Source of the DNA: JACRDG01 sp963760985
GTDB lineage: Bacteria; Desulfobacterota; Desulfomonilia; Desulfomonilales; Desulfomonilaceae
Direction: 5' to 3'
Assembly (NCBI GenBank): GCA_963760985.1
Contig: CAVXFM010000012.1
Span: 124,001 to 188,000 of the forward strand
Length of the DNA stretch: 64,000 bases
The notes beneath the pieces are model-generated. The model saw only the letters and a program-made list of their open reading frames with translations, was not told the origin of the DNA and did not search any database. This document shows positions 18,620-27,942 of the stretch, piece after piece; the stretch's first letter is position 1; each line of letters opens with the position of its first letter. A program made the translations under genes and the position numbers.

Positions 18620-19687
18620 TCACTTTGCCATACCTGGGAGAAACTTGAATGGCTGGGCCGGTTCGAACTTGTTTGCAGCGCTTCCGGAATAGGTTTTGCC
18701 ACCGGTGAGAGTCAGTTTCTTGATAGGCGCACCTTCCTTGAAATCCAGTTCCGCCAATGGCACCCAAAACACGTTTGGGCTCGTAGCAGAATCGTAGTAG
18801 TAGATCTTGTTCTTATGGTCCGAGACTGTGCGCCAGTAAGTCGACGCAATGTTCGGCTGCCCTGGGGTGGTAATGCCTAAGGGTACGGAGACACCACGTA
18901 TCACGCCAAAGACGCCGGCCACGGACTGGAACATATCGGCTGTTTTGGGGATGGCGTTGATGTAAAACGACGCACGAGCGAAGCGATCCGATGCACGGAC
19001 AGTGCCCGGCAGAAAAATCGTACCGCCAATCTGCTCCCAGTGACTTGTTCAGAGCGAGTTGTTGGTCAAACGTGGGCGAGTTAGTCATCACCTGATAGAT
19101 TTTGCCGTGATGAATGACCAGCTTGCCACCGATGTATTCGAAAATTGCGGAATCTCCGGTAGGATCCGAAATCGCTAGATGTCCCGCCGCCCGCTTACCA
19201 CCTGGCAGATTCGGAGCAATCACTATGAACGGATCATCACGCAAGGCGTTCACGGTTTCGGACACGGAGGCATAGTTGTCAGGTACATATTGCGCCCATG
19301 CGGCAATCGAGATGGTCGGTCGCTTGCCGTCAGGCTTGCCGTAATCGGATTCTGTAAGATAGACAGTACGTTGGCGACCAGCCCCTTCTCGTTCATTCCA
19401 TCGACGGAGCTGACGCCATAGAAAGAGCAAATCAAGCTCCCGTACTTCGACACCCATTTGATTGAGGTTGGACCGCATGCCCCATCGCGCTTCATGCCGC
19501 GGGGAAACGCCCAGAGGTCGGTACCCGGGTTTTCCGCCCAGTCCATCGACCGTGCAGTAACGATCCTACCGTCAGGACCAAGGTAGACAGCACGGGTGCA
19601 GGCATCCGCATGCTGCATCGGGGCAAGAGCGAAGATCAGGGCGATTAGTGCCCCACACAGAGCCTCATTGATGGTCTTGCTGTTCAT
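18620..19687 (-). pseudogene. Linear amide C-N hydrolase (choloylglycine hydrolase family), frame-disrupted
   Basis: Ntn-type amidase of the penicillin V acylase / bile salt hydrolase superfamily. It opens with a signal peptide (MNSKTINEALCGALIALIF) and cleavage after ADA, exposing the nucleophile Cys in ACTRAVYLG, then SMDW and DGMNEKGLVAN. The protein is spread over three frames. The first switch is at GTAC 19366-19369 (to YLTESDYGKPDGKRP). The second is near 19040-19044, where the predicted NKYWEQIGG codons read GTGAC in place of GTAC. The last part carries FLPGTVRASDRFARASFY, YWRTVSDHKNKIYYYDS and ends at 18620. Length after repair (~355 aa) matches family size, so all domains are present. 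Whether it is a real pseudogene or an artefact is open (see findings). Confidence 0.82.
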
Positions 19688-20065
19688 TGCTCATTTCCTT
19701 TCTCGTTTTTTCGGGTGGGATGACGGGTCGCGTAATGCCAAAGCGCTTAATGTTTGGCTCCGTGTGAGTCGGACTCACCTAGCCTTGGTATTGGAACGAG
19801 TTTTGACGTCCGTGACCCATGAAACGATGGTTCGGCTGACACCACCAAAAAGGAACCCTGGCTGGCCCCCCCACAAGCCCCCTGACAGGCAAAGCAGTCC
19901 TGACGTTGCCGAAGAAAAGCCCTCTTTGCCCCCCGTACAGGGTACTCTACCACTCCATTTCTCGTCAATCAAAATGCTCACGGTCATCTGTCACCTGAAC
20001 ACAGGTAGTGTTGAGCCCAAGGAAAGGACCAGGACAGGGTCACGTTCATGCACGGGAATTTTCGT

Positions 20066-21710
20066 TTTCGGTCGCTCAACGTGAACTGGCCGTAAGGACG
20101 GACAGTATGAGCCCCGAGCCAAGAACCTCGTTTTCTTGACTTAAGTTGGGAAGGCGATCTACACCCTCATGGCCGATCACAGCGGAGCTTGAATCCTGAA
20201 TGCCGTAGAGTCGCAGTCTCTCCTGCTGACGCCTGTACGTCCAGAATTCGTCCCAGTCTTTGTTGATGTGAACGGCTCTCAGACGCATCATACTTTCTGC
20301 TCCCCGGAGCGTCCAGCTCATCCCCGTAAGCTCCAATCTGTCGTTTATGAGATTCCGACAGGCTCCTTCAATCACCCCGCTGCCCACAGGATAGCCTTTG
20401 GCCAAACAAATCTCGTACCGCAGGTGCTTGCGGTTCCGGTCGAGATATCCGATCACTTGTTCGACGCAACGTCTCTTGGCACCGGAGAGATCTTGCTTGC
20501 TCAGCATCTGCTTGAGCCCGCCGATAAGCCTGCCGGCTTTCCCATTGAGGAGCATTCTCAATCGTTCAGTCACAAATTGTCTGGCTTGTGGACTACCTTC
20601 GTCATGGAAGCACTGAGCGGCTTCTCTCAGGTGCTCCAGAACGTGAAAGATGTCCAGCACGAAAAAGGCTTTGGGGAAATATTTGTACACCAGGCTCCAC
20701 AGAGAACTTTTCTCCGTCCAGAATACAGACCAGCTGGTTGCCTTCAGGCAATCGCTGATCCACGGCCTTCTTGAGACGGATCACCGTCTTTTCCGGTTCA
20801 TCGGTGAAGCTGCCCCATGTAAACTTGTTTTGCGGTTGTGGCCAGGAGTCAGAACCACCCTGGTCCGAAACCTCCTTGAGGATGCAGCCGGCAGTGCGGA
20901 CGTGACGTGAAGTGACATAGGTTGAGATCACGGTCGCCATCTTCTTCTTTCCGGGCTTGTCGGGATTGGAAGGAGGTGCCTCGGGACCGGCGTCGCCTCC
21001 CTGGGGCTTACGAATAACAATGCCCTTCTTGTCTACGGTGGCCACCGTCACCATAGCCTCCGGACAAACGTCCAGCGGTGCCTTCTCTTCGTAGAATCGT
21101 TCCGCCTCATCGCAGACGTCCCGTACAATGCTCTCCAAGGAGCGAATCGGCATCTGCAGGGGAAAGAATGAGCACAGAATGTCCAGCGCATCCTCCTAAC
21201 TCATCTTGACCGCTCACCGGGAAGAGAACTCCTGAACCAGGTAGGAATAGCCTCTCTCCGGCAGGTTAAGCTCTCCATCCAAAGGAAAGGCCCCTGGTGA
21301 GCCGGCCGCGTGATAGTAGGCTCTCGTGATAAGGACAGCACCGAAGATGGACCGATATGCACAGCTCCGGTCACGCACATACGGACATCGGTTCCCATCG
21401 GCATCAATGATCTCCTTGCCCGCATATCCGCTTCCCTTCTCGGCCACAAATTCCTCAAGAGCCGCTCTCCCGACCGCCATCACCAGGGAGAGGAGGTGTC
21501 TCTCCACGTCCCTGATCTCCATCGTTTGTGCCAGCCCTCGCACAAAGGCGAGAATCTCATTGACCAGCGAGGCCACGTCGGATATTGGTCTTTCCATCTC
21601 CGGTCCTCCTCAGGGATACATTCGTTCGCAAACGCCATGTACCCTGTTCGAGGACCGGACACCACTACTTTCTCGTAGCTATCTGACCGGTTTCACTTGA
21701 TTCATCCTTG
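20066..21710 (-). mobile_element. ISKra4-type insertion sequence, degenerate
   Basis: Element of about 1.65 kb around a broken ISKra4-family transposase. The left end 20066-20094 recurs at 18344-18372. The right end is proposed near 21680-21710, where TGACCGGTTTCACTTGA is an imperfect inverted match of the left-end motif TCAACGTGAACTGGCCG. Right boundary is approximate and no target duplication was confirmed. Confidence 0.7.
20076..21597 (-). pseudogene. ISKra4-family transposase, disrupted
   Basis: Transposase frame starting at ATG 21597 (MERPISDVASLVNEILAFVR). In-frame TGA (21214-21216) and TAG (about 21199-21201) separate it from the conserved continuation EDALDILCSFFPLQMPIRSLE. A further +1 break near 20705 splits LVCILDGEK from SLWSLVYKYFPKAFFVLDIFH. 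The last part has IFHVLEHL and the GYPVGSGVIEGACRNLIN block characteristic of ISKra4/ISLdr-like enzymes. Two nonsense codons plus a frameshift make this copy inactive. None of these breaks is at a GTAC, unlike most others in this window. Confidence 0.85.
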
Positions 21711-21735
21711 ACAGGAAATCCCGGCACCCTACGAA

Positions 21736-22140
21736 ATGTATGATTTCGGATTCAAGACCCTGATATGGACGACCAAGAGGCAAAAGTTGACTCTGGACCA
21801 GAAGGTCTACCGTAAAAGTGACGTGATCAAAGGGAGAATTGTCTTTGAATGCGTGGAGGATCCCAAAAATCCTTTCTCCGGCAAGAAGGCTCCTCGCATC
21901 ATCAAGGTCTTCGGCGTCTTTAAGACGATTCTTGAATGATCGGAAACAGCAACGCCGAGGTTCCAGGACTAATGGCAGCCTTCGCTACCACGAATTCACT
22001 ATCCAGCCTGACGATCTCGGTTTCGATGCTGAGGTTGTCATTGCTCTCGTGAAGAATCCTGAGGCGGCCGCCCACCACAAACCTAAAGGGCAGTATTATT
22101 TGGTACGGGGATGGCCCAGACAACCATCCCCAAGTCTGCA
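21736..22140 (+). pseudogene. Unrecognised gene fragment beside the IS end
   Basis: A 67-residue frame starting MYDFGFKTLIWTTKRQKLTL and ending at 21939 has plausible protein composition (VYRKSDVIKGRIVFECVEDP). A second frame from about 21950 continues with YHEFTIQPDDLGFDAEVVIALVKNP. Neither is a family I know. The fragment starts just after the proposed right end of the ISKra4 element and its 3' end abuts the convergent DUF1254 gene, so it is probably a gene truncated by the insertion. Confidence 0.3.
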
Positions 22141-22145
22141 ACTTT

Positions 22146-23684
22146 TTACTTCACTAACTCAATCTCACCTGGCTTCCACGTCTTGTTGAACCAGGGTTCA
22201 AGTGGGCCATAGAGACGCAGGATCATGAACCAGCCCTTGCCGGGAATCGTCTGAACCCAGTTGCTTTCCTTGCCCGCTGGAGCTTTCGGTCCGAAATAGA
22301 CATCGACCGAGCCGTCCTTGTTGACGAGCAGATCCTTGTTCTGGCTGCTGACGCTGGGGAAACGCTGGTCGGTCTGGACCATGGAGCGCGTCTGGTTGTC
22401 ATACACGATGACCGACCAGAAGTCTTGGACCGGAACATTCGGCGGGAGATGCAGCTTGTAGCTGTTTCCGCCCTCGAACGGCTTGCCGTCCGCGTCCTGA
22501 GCGCACCAGGGATATTGCGAACCTTTTCCGACCATTTTCTCCGCCATGGCCGGTGTGACACCTGTGGCGATATAGTAAAAGAAGATAGCCCCGTCCAGAT
22601 TGGCCACGCCTGGTGACTTCTCGAACTTGTACCCGCCGAAGAAGGGCAGACGCCATGGGCTGTCTGGATAGAAGAAAGCGTCCTTATCCCGAATCCTGAA
22701 GGCGATCGCTCTCGCAGTCACGCTGCCAATCTTCGCGGCTTCCGTCAGGATTGTTTTCATCCGCGCGTCGGGATTGAAGGGCTTGCCCTTCTCGATGCCG
22801 ATCGAGGCAAATAGGCCTAGTGTGGTGGGATCACTCCCCTCGCTTGGTTCTTCCTGAATGGCTTCGTTCAGGAGACTCCAGAAGGTATAGTCGCTGGGCG
22901 GGACAAAGTTGGAGGGAATGCCGGAGGCATTTACGAACTTCATCGCTGGAGGATTGGCCGCATCGGAAAGCTGATAGATCTTGAGATGTTTCTTGACCGC
23001 CGCGACGCCGGGTTTGCTCGAGCCATCGACCAGAAAGGAGCGGAAGGGCATCCAATTGCCGTACGTACTCGGCCGCACGACGAAATACCCCTCAGGCACT
23101 TTACCTGTGTAGCCTGGAGGCAGGATCAGATACTTGCCTCCTTTCCCTTTGTCAGCGCCTGTAATACCGATATCGGCAACCCAGCGATACCAGAAGTCAT
23201 CGATGAGACCCAGGACCATTGGCGGGACTTCTACGACCAGCGGTCCTTTTTTCGTGTCAAGCCAAATGAAGCTGTATATGGTGTTGTCATTCGCCGTCAG
23301 TTCTACGGTTTTTGAATCAACAAGGTCTTCCCAAATAACATCCGTCTGGTTTACCGGTCCGAACTTACGGAGCGTGGCACGCATACCGACCTGATTCACG
23401 ATCGGGATGGCAAGCAGGTAGGCCTGCAGCGCACGCGATGCATCCAGGTTGTCATAGACCTTCTTCGTGGTCGCGTCATCAGGATAGCCGTAGTGCAGGT
23501 TCAGGGTGCCGATGGATGTTTCGAGTCTGTCCGGCACCATGATGCCAGGCGCGATGGGCGTGGTCATCTTGTACTCTCTTGCATCAGCGCTTTTTATGCC
23601 TTGCTGCTCTGCGCTGGTAGCGGCAGCCACTGCGGCTATGGCGATAAACGCGACGCAGAAAAGCAGTTGCTTATGTGGAAACAT
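22146..23684 (-). CDS. Periplasmic DUF1254/DUF1214 protein
   Basis: Secreted protein of 512 residues with a signal peptide (MFPHKQLLFCVAFIAIAAVA). The N-terminal DUF1254 region covers ~55-190 (YGYPDDATTKKVYDNLDASR, VNQTDVIWEDLVDSKTVEL, KGPLVVEVPP). The C-terminal DUF1214 region covers ~380-500 (FWSVIVYDNQTRSMVQTD, then DGSVDVYFGPKAPAGKESNWVQT and a final FMILRLYGPLEPWFNKTWKPG). Members occur as large paralogous sets in soil and sediment proteobacteria; biochemical function is not established. It is intact and is transcribed divergently from an AraC-family regulator whose start is about 310 bases away, which suggests local control. A frame-disrupted relative sits at 59204-60638. Confidence 0.92.
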   Translation of the reverse strand: MFPHKQLLFCVAFIAIAAVAAATSAEQQGIKSADAREYKMTTPIAPGIMVPDRLETSIGTLNLHYGYPDDATTKKVYDNLDASRALQAYLLAIPIVNQVGMRATLRKFGPVNQTDVIWEDLVDSKTVELTANDNTIYSFIWLDTKKGPLVVEVPPMVLGLIDDFWYRWVADIGITGADKGKGGKYLILPPGYTGKVPEGYFVVRPSTYGNWMPFRSFLVDGSSKPGVAAVKKHLKIYQLSDAANPPAMKFVNASGIPSNFVPPSDYTFWSLLNEAIQEEPSEGSDPTTLGLFASIGIEKGKPFNPDARMKTILTEAAKIGSVTARAIAFRIRDKDAFFYPDSPWRLPFFGGYKFEKSPGVANLDGAIFFYYIATGVTPAMAEKMVGKGSQYPWCAQDADGKPFEGGNSYKLHLPPNVPVQDFWSVIVYDNQTRSMVQTDQRFPSVSSQNKDLLVNKDGSVDVYFGPKAPAGKESNWVQTIPGKGWFMILRLYGPLEPWFNKTWKPGEIELVK

Positions 23685-23995
23685 TCGTCCCTCCTCCTTT
23701 CCATTTTTAGATGATTTGGGAAGTCTACGCCACGAGGCACCTCAAAACGGAGATAACTAACTAATATTAAGTCATCTTCCTGCCAGCTCCCTCAGGCATT
23801 GTCATAACGGTTTGCGCGTCAAACACAATTGCAGAGGTCCGTTGGTCACAGCAGTGTACGGATTACTCAGCGGCCTAATACCACTTGATATTTCCCTCCT
23901 TTCCGGCCATTCCGAAGCAACCGGTAGACCGGCATTCGCCTCGGAGGTTGTCGAATTACTTGACTTACGAATACCTTGCTCGATACTATGGTCAC
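23685..23995. promoter_or_regulatory. Divergent intergenic region, DUF1254 gene / AraC regulator
   Basis: About 310 bases separate the two divergent start codons, enough for both promoters and an AraC-type operator. A GGAGGAGGG-type ribosome site for the DUF1254 gene lies at about 23690-23698. An open frame upstream of 23996 continues back to 23885 but lacks a ribosome site. No operator repeats were assigned with confidence. Confidence 0.4.
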
Positions 23996-25030
23996 ATGTC
24001 TATCCGAAATCCGCAAGAAGCTGATAATAGTGGAGATGGTGAACCAGGAGTAGACTTGTTTCCCGCAGGATTCGTTTTCGATTTGACCACCAACGATTTC
24101 GACGAGATCGTCGCTATCGCCCCGAACTGGGATCACGAGCACTTGAAACTCGGTCAAGGACCCTGCAAAGGCAGGTTGCATGCCATACATACGGCTCGCC
24201 TGCAGATTGCTACGGCTTCCTGGAATCCGGGAATCATCAGCAGGGGAAGTGCCCCGAAGCGAGCGATAACCCTGGCTATGCTCCTCCGCAAGACCGGCCC
24301 AGCATCATCTCAAGGCGCAGCGTTTGAACAGGACCAGATGATATTCCTTCAGCCCGGGCAGGAGTTCGAGTTTTCGGCAGTGGGGAGTTGCAAGCTACTT
24401 GTGGTGGTGGTCCGAGAGGAATTGTACCGGAGTTACACTCTTGCCCGTTACGGAGAACGATCTTTCCCAAAGGACAGTCGAGACCGTCTCCTTCTGGGGC
24501 CGGTGTCAAATCCGGCGTCTGTAAACCTCATGTGGGAAGGGCTGCTGGATGATATCAGCCGACATAAGGCAATCCTCTCCGAGTCTGTTTTCGCTCGCTC
24601 CATCGAAGAGCAGGTCCTTGAGCGGCTTCTTAGTCGGGTCTTAGTGGGGGCGGCTCCTCCGCCGGGACCGAATCGTCATCTAGCAGCTAAAAAGGCCAAA
24701 GATGTCATATTTGCTCATGCGGATGATCCGTTGCTAATTACCGATGTTTGCCAGGCCGTCGGAGCCCATGAACGAACACTTCTCTTGGCGTTCAATGAAG
24801 TCTTCGGCATGCCGCCACAGGCGTATCTGAAGTGCTTACGCCTTAACCGTGCAAGACAGCGACTTTTGGGATCATCGAAAGATGAGACCGTCACCGATAT
24901 TGCCTTCCGGTGCGGTTTCAGGCACTTAAGTCGCTTTTCCGCGGATTACCGAAAAATGTTCGGCGAATATCCTCGTCGCACACTGATTGCCAAGGCCGGC
25001 TTCCATGAAAAGCACAATCCGACGGGGTGA
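23996..25030 (+). CDS. AraC-family transcriptional regulator
   Basis: Regulator of about 344 residues. The N-terminal ~220 residues form a cupin/AraC-binding-like sensor (FEQDQMIFLQPGQEFEFSAVGSCKLLVVVV). The C-terminal ~100 carry two HTH motifs: ITDVCQAVGAHERTLLLAFNE and VTDIAFRCGFRHLSRFSADY, followed by RKMFGEYPRRTL, the typical AraC ending. Overall plan resembles EutR/OruR-like regulators with an AraC_binding_2-like sensor. Start chosen at ATG 23996 (MSIRNPQEADN); ribosome site is weak, and an ATG at 23885 in frame would add 37 residues. It is divergent from the DUF1254/1214 gene and is the best candidate for its regulator (inference from position). Confidence 0.88.
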   Translation: MSIRNPQEADNSGDGEPGVDLFPAGFVFDLTTNDFDEIVAIAPNWDHEHLKLGQGPCKGRLHAIHTARLQIATASWNPGIISRGSAPKRAITLAMLLRKTGPASSQGAAFEQDQMIFLQPGQEFEFSAVGSCKLLVVVVREELYRSYTLARYGERSFPKDSRDRLLLGPVSNPASVNLMWEGLLDDISRHKAILSESVFARSIEEQVLERLLSRVLVGAAPPPGPNRHLAAKKAKDVIFAHADDPLLITDVCQAVGAHERTLLLAFNEVFGMPPQAYLKCLRLNRARQRLLGSSKDETVTDIAFRCGFRHLSRFSADYRKMFGEYPRRTLIAKAGFHEKHNPTG

Positions 25031-25157
25031 GCCGTATCCGTTCGGCGATTTGAGCCGGGCTTTTCGTCGAGACATTTAAGATTCTGACCTTCCTCCAAAA
25101 TCTGTTCGGATACTGTGACAGTCCAGGGCAGTATCCGGACTTCGACGGGAGGTCGAA

Positions 25158-25520
25158 ATGAAGCCCTGTAAATACCGTATGGAACGAATCAGCGGGAAGC
25201 TTGGTCTTGCGCAGACTAGGCTGCTCCCGCTCTCTCAATTGAACGCCAATCGCATCGATTCGGCTCTTTGGTCGGCGGATGATAAGGTAGGCAAGACCTT
25301 TCCTATCCGGTCTGAACGATTCATGCGCCCAGGTGCTGTTATCGTTGTCAACTTCGATGCCTTCACATACGGGTACTACGAGGCCGACGAGCCGGAGCGC
25401 AATGAACTCCTTACCAAAGGCCGGTATCGACGCTGGCTCATTTCCTTCCAAACTTATGGCGTCGTAGCCCGAAACCCCAGAGCCAACATCGGCATGATCT
25501 ACGGTTTACCCACCGAATAG
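25158..25520 (+). CDS. Hypothetical protein
   Basis: A 120-residue ORF not assigned to any family. ATG 25158 is well placed behind GGGAGG. The sequence has no signal peptide or membrane helix; it includes FMRPGAVIVVNFDAFTYGYYEADEPE near the middle. It follows the AraC gene by about 130 bases on the same strand and precedes an IS-disturbed stretch, so it may be intact or a truncated relic. Confidence 0.42.
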   Translation: MKPCKYRMERISGKLGLAQTRLLPLSQLNANRIDSALWSADDKVGKTFPIRSERFMRPGAVIVVNFDAFTYGYYEADEPERNELLTKGRYRRWLISFQTYGVVARNPRANIGMIYGLPTE

Positions 25521-25645
25521 CCTTTCCCGAACTCCCTATTCCCCGAACTTCTTATCGAATCTGTAGCGAGCCATCTATGGCTCTCAGACCTGCGTTTGCA
25601 TGCAATGACGCTCTTTTCCCATTTTCTCAAGAAGGGAGAGTATGT

Positions 25646-25957
25646 ATGATAGACAGTGACAAGCAGCGTCGCTGGTGGTTTGCGAACCATCCGGAGTACA
25701 GCGAGGCTCTTGCAAAAGTGATTTTTCGCAGTCCGGCAGTGCCGATAGGCTCGCGTCTCTGGCAAAGCCGTGATATTCTGCTTTCAGTAAGACGCAAGCT
25801 TGTTGTAGGAGACGCCTGTGAAGCTTGGCAAAGCAATATCATGGTTGAAGGGGACGTTGCAGAGATGTCTGTTTCCCGGTCTGGAGGAGTGTTGGAGCAC
25901 TATTTTGACTGCCAAGGAGCAGCAGCTTGTATCCATTCTGGAATTGGTTGGGGTTGA
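25646..25957 (+). CDS. Hypothetical protein, probably cut by the IS5-like element
   Basis: A 103-residue frame starting MIDSDKQRRWWFANHPEYS with GGGAG upstream of its ATG. The first ~20 residues, rich in Trp/Arg, look like the opening of a conserved hypothetical protein. From about 25820 onward the frame overlaps the N-terminus of the transposase in another frame and loses protein character. Probably the 5' part of a gene interrupted by the IS. Confidence 0.4.
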   Translation: MIDSDKQRRWWFANHPEYSEALAKVIFRSPAVPIGSRLWQSRDILLSVRRKLVVGDACEAWQSNIMVEGDVAEMSVSRSGGVLEHYFDCQGAAACIHSGIGWG

Positions 25958-26924
25958 AGGATTTGTGCTGCGCAAGGTTGACAGCCACTGGTTGGGAAGG
26001 AAGCCCCGTGACCGTGAACCAATAGCACGGTCTTTTGTGGCCAAGGCCGTTTATGGGTATCCGTTTACCAGCAGCTTGATTGAGGCGCTTAAGACTACGC
26101 CGAACGTGCGTCGAATCTGCGGATTCAAGAGGGTCTCGGACATCCCGGACCAGTCAACGTTCTCCCGGGCATTCAAGGAATTTGCCGAGAGCCAGCTTGG
26201 TGAAAGGGTGCATGATGCTCTGGTGGAGCGGTATTTGAAACCTGAATTGGTGGGCCATATATCCCGTGATGCGACAGCCATAGTAGGCCGCGAGAAACCG
26301 ATGAAGAAGCCTCCAAAGGAGAAGCCTGCTCCCAAGAAAAGGGGACGTCCGGCCAAGGGAGAACAGAGAGATGCCAAGGAGCAAACACGCATTGAGAGAC
26401 AGGTTAGTCAGTCAGTCGCACAATCTCTTGCCGAATTGCCCGTATTCTGCGATCGCTGCAGTAAGAAGAACTCCAAGGGATTCAAAGAGACCTGGATTGG
26501 CTACAAGTTGCATGCAGATGTTAACGATTGCGGGCTGCCCGTCAGCGTTGTGCTGACCGCCGCATCAGTACACGATAGTCAGGTAGCCATACCGTTGATG
26601 AAGATGAGCAGTGCCAAAGTCGACTATCTCTATGATCTGATGGATTCAGCCTATGATGCAGGGCCGATTTACGAAGTCAGTAAGAGCCTTGGTCACGTTC
26701 CCATCATCGACAAGAATTCGCGTGGTAAAGAGATCATCCCCATGGCTCCTCACGAAGCGGCCAGATATAACGAACGGACTGCCGCAGAGCGGTTCAACAG
26801 TAGGATAAAGGAAGAATTCGGCGCAGGCAATATCATGGTACGAGGTGCGCAGAAGGTAATGATGCACTTAATGTTCGGAGTGGTTTCTGTCTTTGCTGAC
26901 CAGTTGCTAAAACTGGCAACCTGA
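25818..26924 (+). CDS. IS5/IS1182-like DDE transposase
   Basis: Transposase of up to 368 residues. The N-terminal DUF772-like part contains ARSFVAKAVYGYPFTSSLIE and DIPDQSTFSRAFKEFAES. DDE residues are visible: first Asp in ISRDATAIVG, second Asp in LYDLMDSAYDAGPIY, and Glu in RTAAERFNSRIKEEFGAG. A Lys/Pro/Arg-rich stretch (PPKEKPAPKKRGRPAKG) lies between the first Asp and the KLHADVND segment. Exact start is uncertain (25818 ATG, or TTG near 25848, where similarity begins). Terminal inverted repeats were not resolved. The frame is intact, so the element may be functional. Confidence 0.87.
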   Translation: MKLGKAISWLKGTLQRCLFPGLEECWSTILTAKEQQLVSILELVGVEGFVLRKVDSHWLGRKPRDREPIARSFVAKAVYGYPFTSSLIEALKTTPNVRRICGFKRVSDIPDQSTFSRAFKEFAESQLGERVHDALVERYLKPELVGHISRDATAIVGREKPMKKPPKEKPAPKKRGRPAKGEQRDAKEQTRIERQVSQSVAQSLAELPVFCDRCSKKNSKGFKETWIGYKLHADVNDCGLPVSVVLTAASVHDSQVAIPLMKMSSAKVDYLYDLMDSAYDAGPIYEVSKSLGHVPIIDKNSRGKEIIPMAPHEAARYNERTAAERFNSRIKEEFGAGNIMVRGAQKVMMHLMFGVVSVFADQLLKLAT

Positions 26925-27094
26925 CCTTTCACAATCAACCTGTCATATTAGGCGACTAGCCAGATAGGCACCCCCCAAAAGACGGACAACTGTCCTCAAA
27001 ACTTGCTGAATCGGTATTAGAGCCTGGTTTAGCTTCCTAATATCACATCTTCTGCGCTTGGCCGGCACCTGTCACTCGTCATCATCAAGGCATT

Positions 27095-27394
27095 TTGCAA
27101 GAGGCTCAGATTTATGTGGGAAACCTATCTTTCGATTCCAGCGAGGCAGATCTCAAGGGCCTGTTTGCTACGTACGGAGAAGTGGAATCCGCCAAGGTCA
27201 TCACGGACCAGTTTACCAGCAAGTCCCGGGGATTCGGATTCATTGAAATGTCCAACCGCGAAGAGGGTCTTAAGGCGATCCAGGAACTGGATTCCAAGGA
27301 TCTCGGCGGCCGGGCCCTGAAAGTCAATGAGGCTAAACCCAAGACCGACTCTCGGGGCGGTGGCGGACGCAACGGCGGCGGATCCCGCTGGTAA
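27095..27394 (+). CDS. RRM-type RNA-binding protein
   Basis: Single RNA-recognition-motif protein of 99 residues. RNP2 is IYVGNL (residues 6-11) and RNP1 is SRGFGFIEM (~44-52); aromatic residues for RNA stacking are present in both. The C-terminus is Gly/Arg/Asn-rich (RGGGGRNGGGSRW), as in cyanobacterial and proteobacterial Rbp proteins linked to cold response and RNA binding. Start is a TTG at 27095 with AAGG nearby, which is unusual; no in-frame ATG fits before the RRM. A strong hairpin 94 bases downstream probably terminates it. The gene lies between two transposases but appears intact. Confidence 0.87.
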   Translation: MQEAQIYVGNLSFDSSEADLKGLFATYGEVESAKVITDQFTSKSRGFGFIEMSNREEGLKAIQELDSKDLGGRALKVNEAKPKTDSRGGGGRNGGGSRW

Positions 27395-27487
27395 TTGCTG
27401 GTTTGTAAATTAGCATGAGAACCGGGCAAGGGTTCGCAGCCCCTGTCTATTTCCCAGTTCACAGTAATTGTTATCTGCAAGAAGGAA

Positions 27488-27520
27488 CCCTTGGGCACGC
27501 ATCGGAATCGAGCCCAAGGG
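27488..27520 (+). terminator. Hairpin downstream of the RRM gene
   Basis: Perfect nine-base stem CCCTTGGGC (27488-27496) and GCCCAAGGG (27512-27520) with a 15-base loop. There is no long T tract, only TTGCATATTTT after it, so it is a plausible but not textbook rho-independent terminator. Confidence 0.55.
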
Positions 27521-27942
27521 GCCTTGCATATTTTCACAACGGTCATTCTCGCTCGTGGAAACCCGCGGTTTGCATTCCTGCAGGCCCTGAGCACATTGCT
27601 GCTGCACGAGGGCCTCATGCTAGGCCGGACCGTCCTGAAGCATTCGTCTTCTTGGTCCCCTGCCTCAACTTGAGACCCTGAAGAAGTCACCGGTGGGTGG
27701 GATCTCCTGCTTTGCATCAGCATCCAAATGGGATATCTGTTAGCTAAAGAGTACGAACTGAGAGACTGCCGACGACGTCCATCCGTTTTGTGTTCTCCCC
27801 TCTGACGCTTTAATCCGCTCTCCAAACATCGCTATTTGACCGGAGTTTCCGCCGGAACAGTAAACAAACGCGGTATCATACGTGATATCAGTAGACTAAA
27901 ATGAGTCGGGCTGAACCCCTAACATTGCTGCTACATTCTGAA

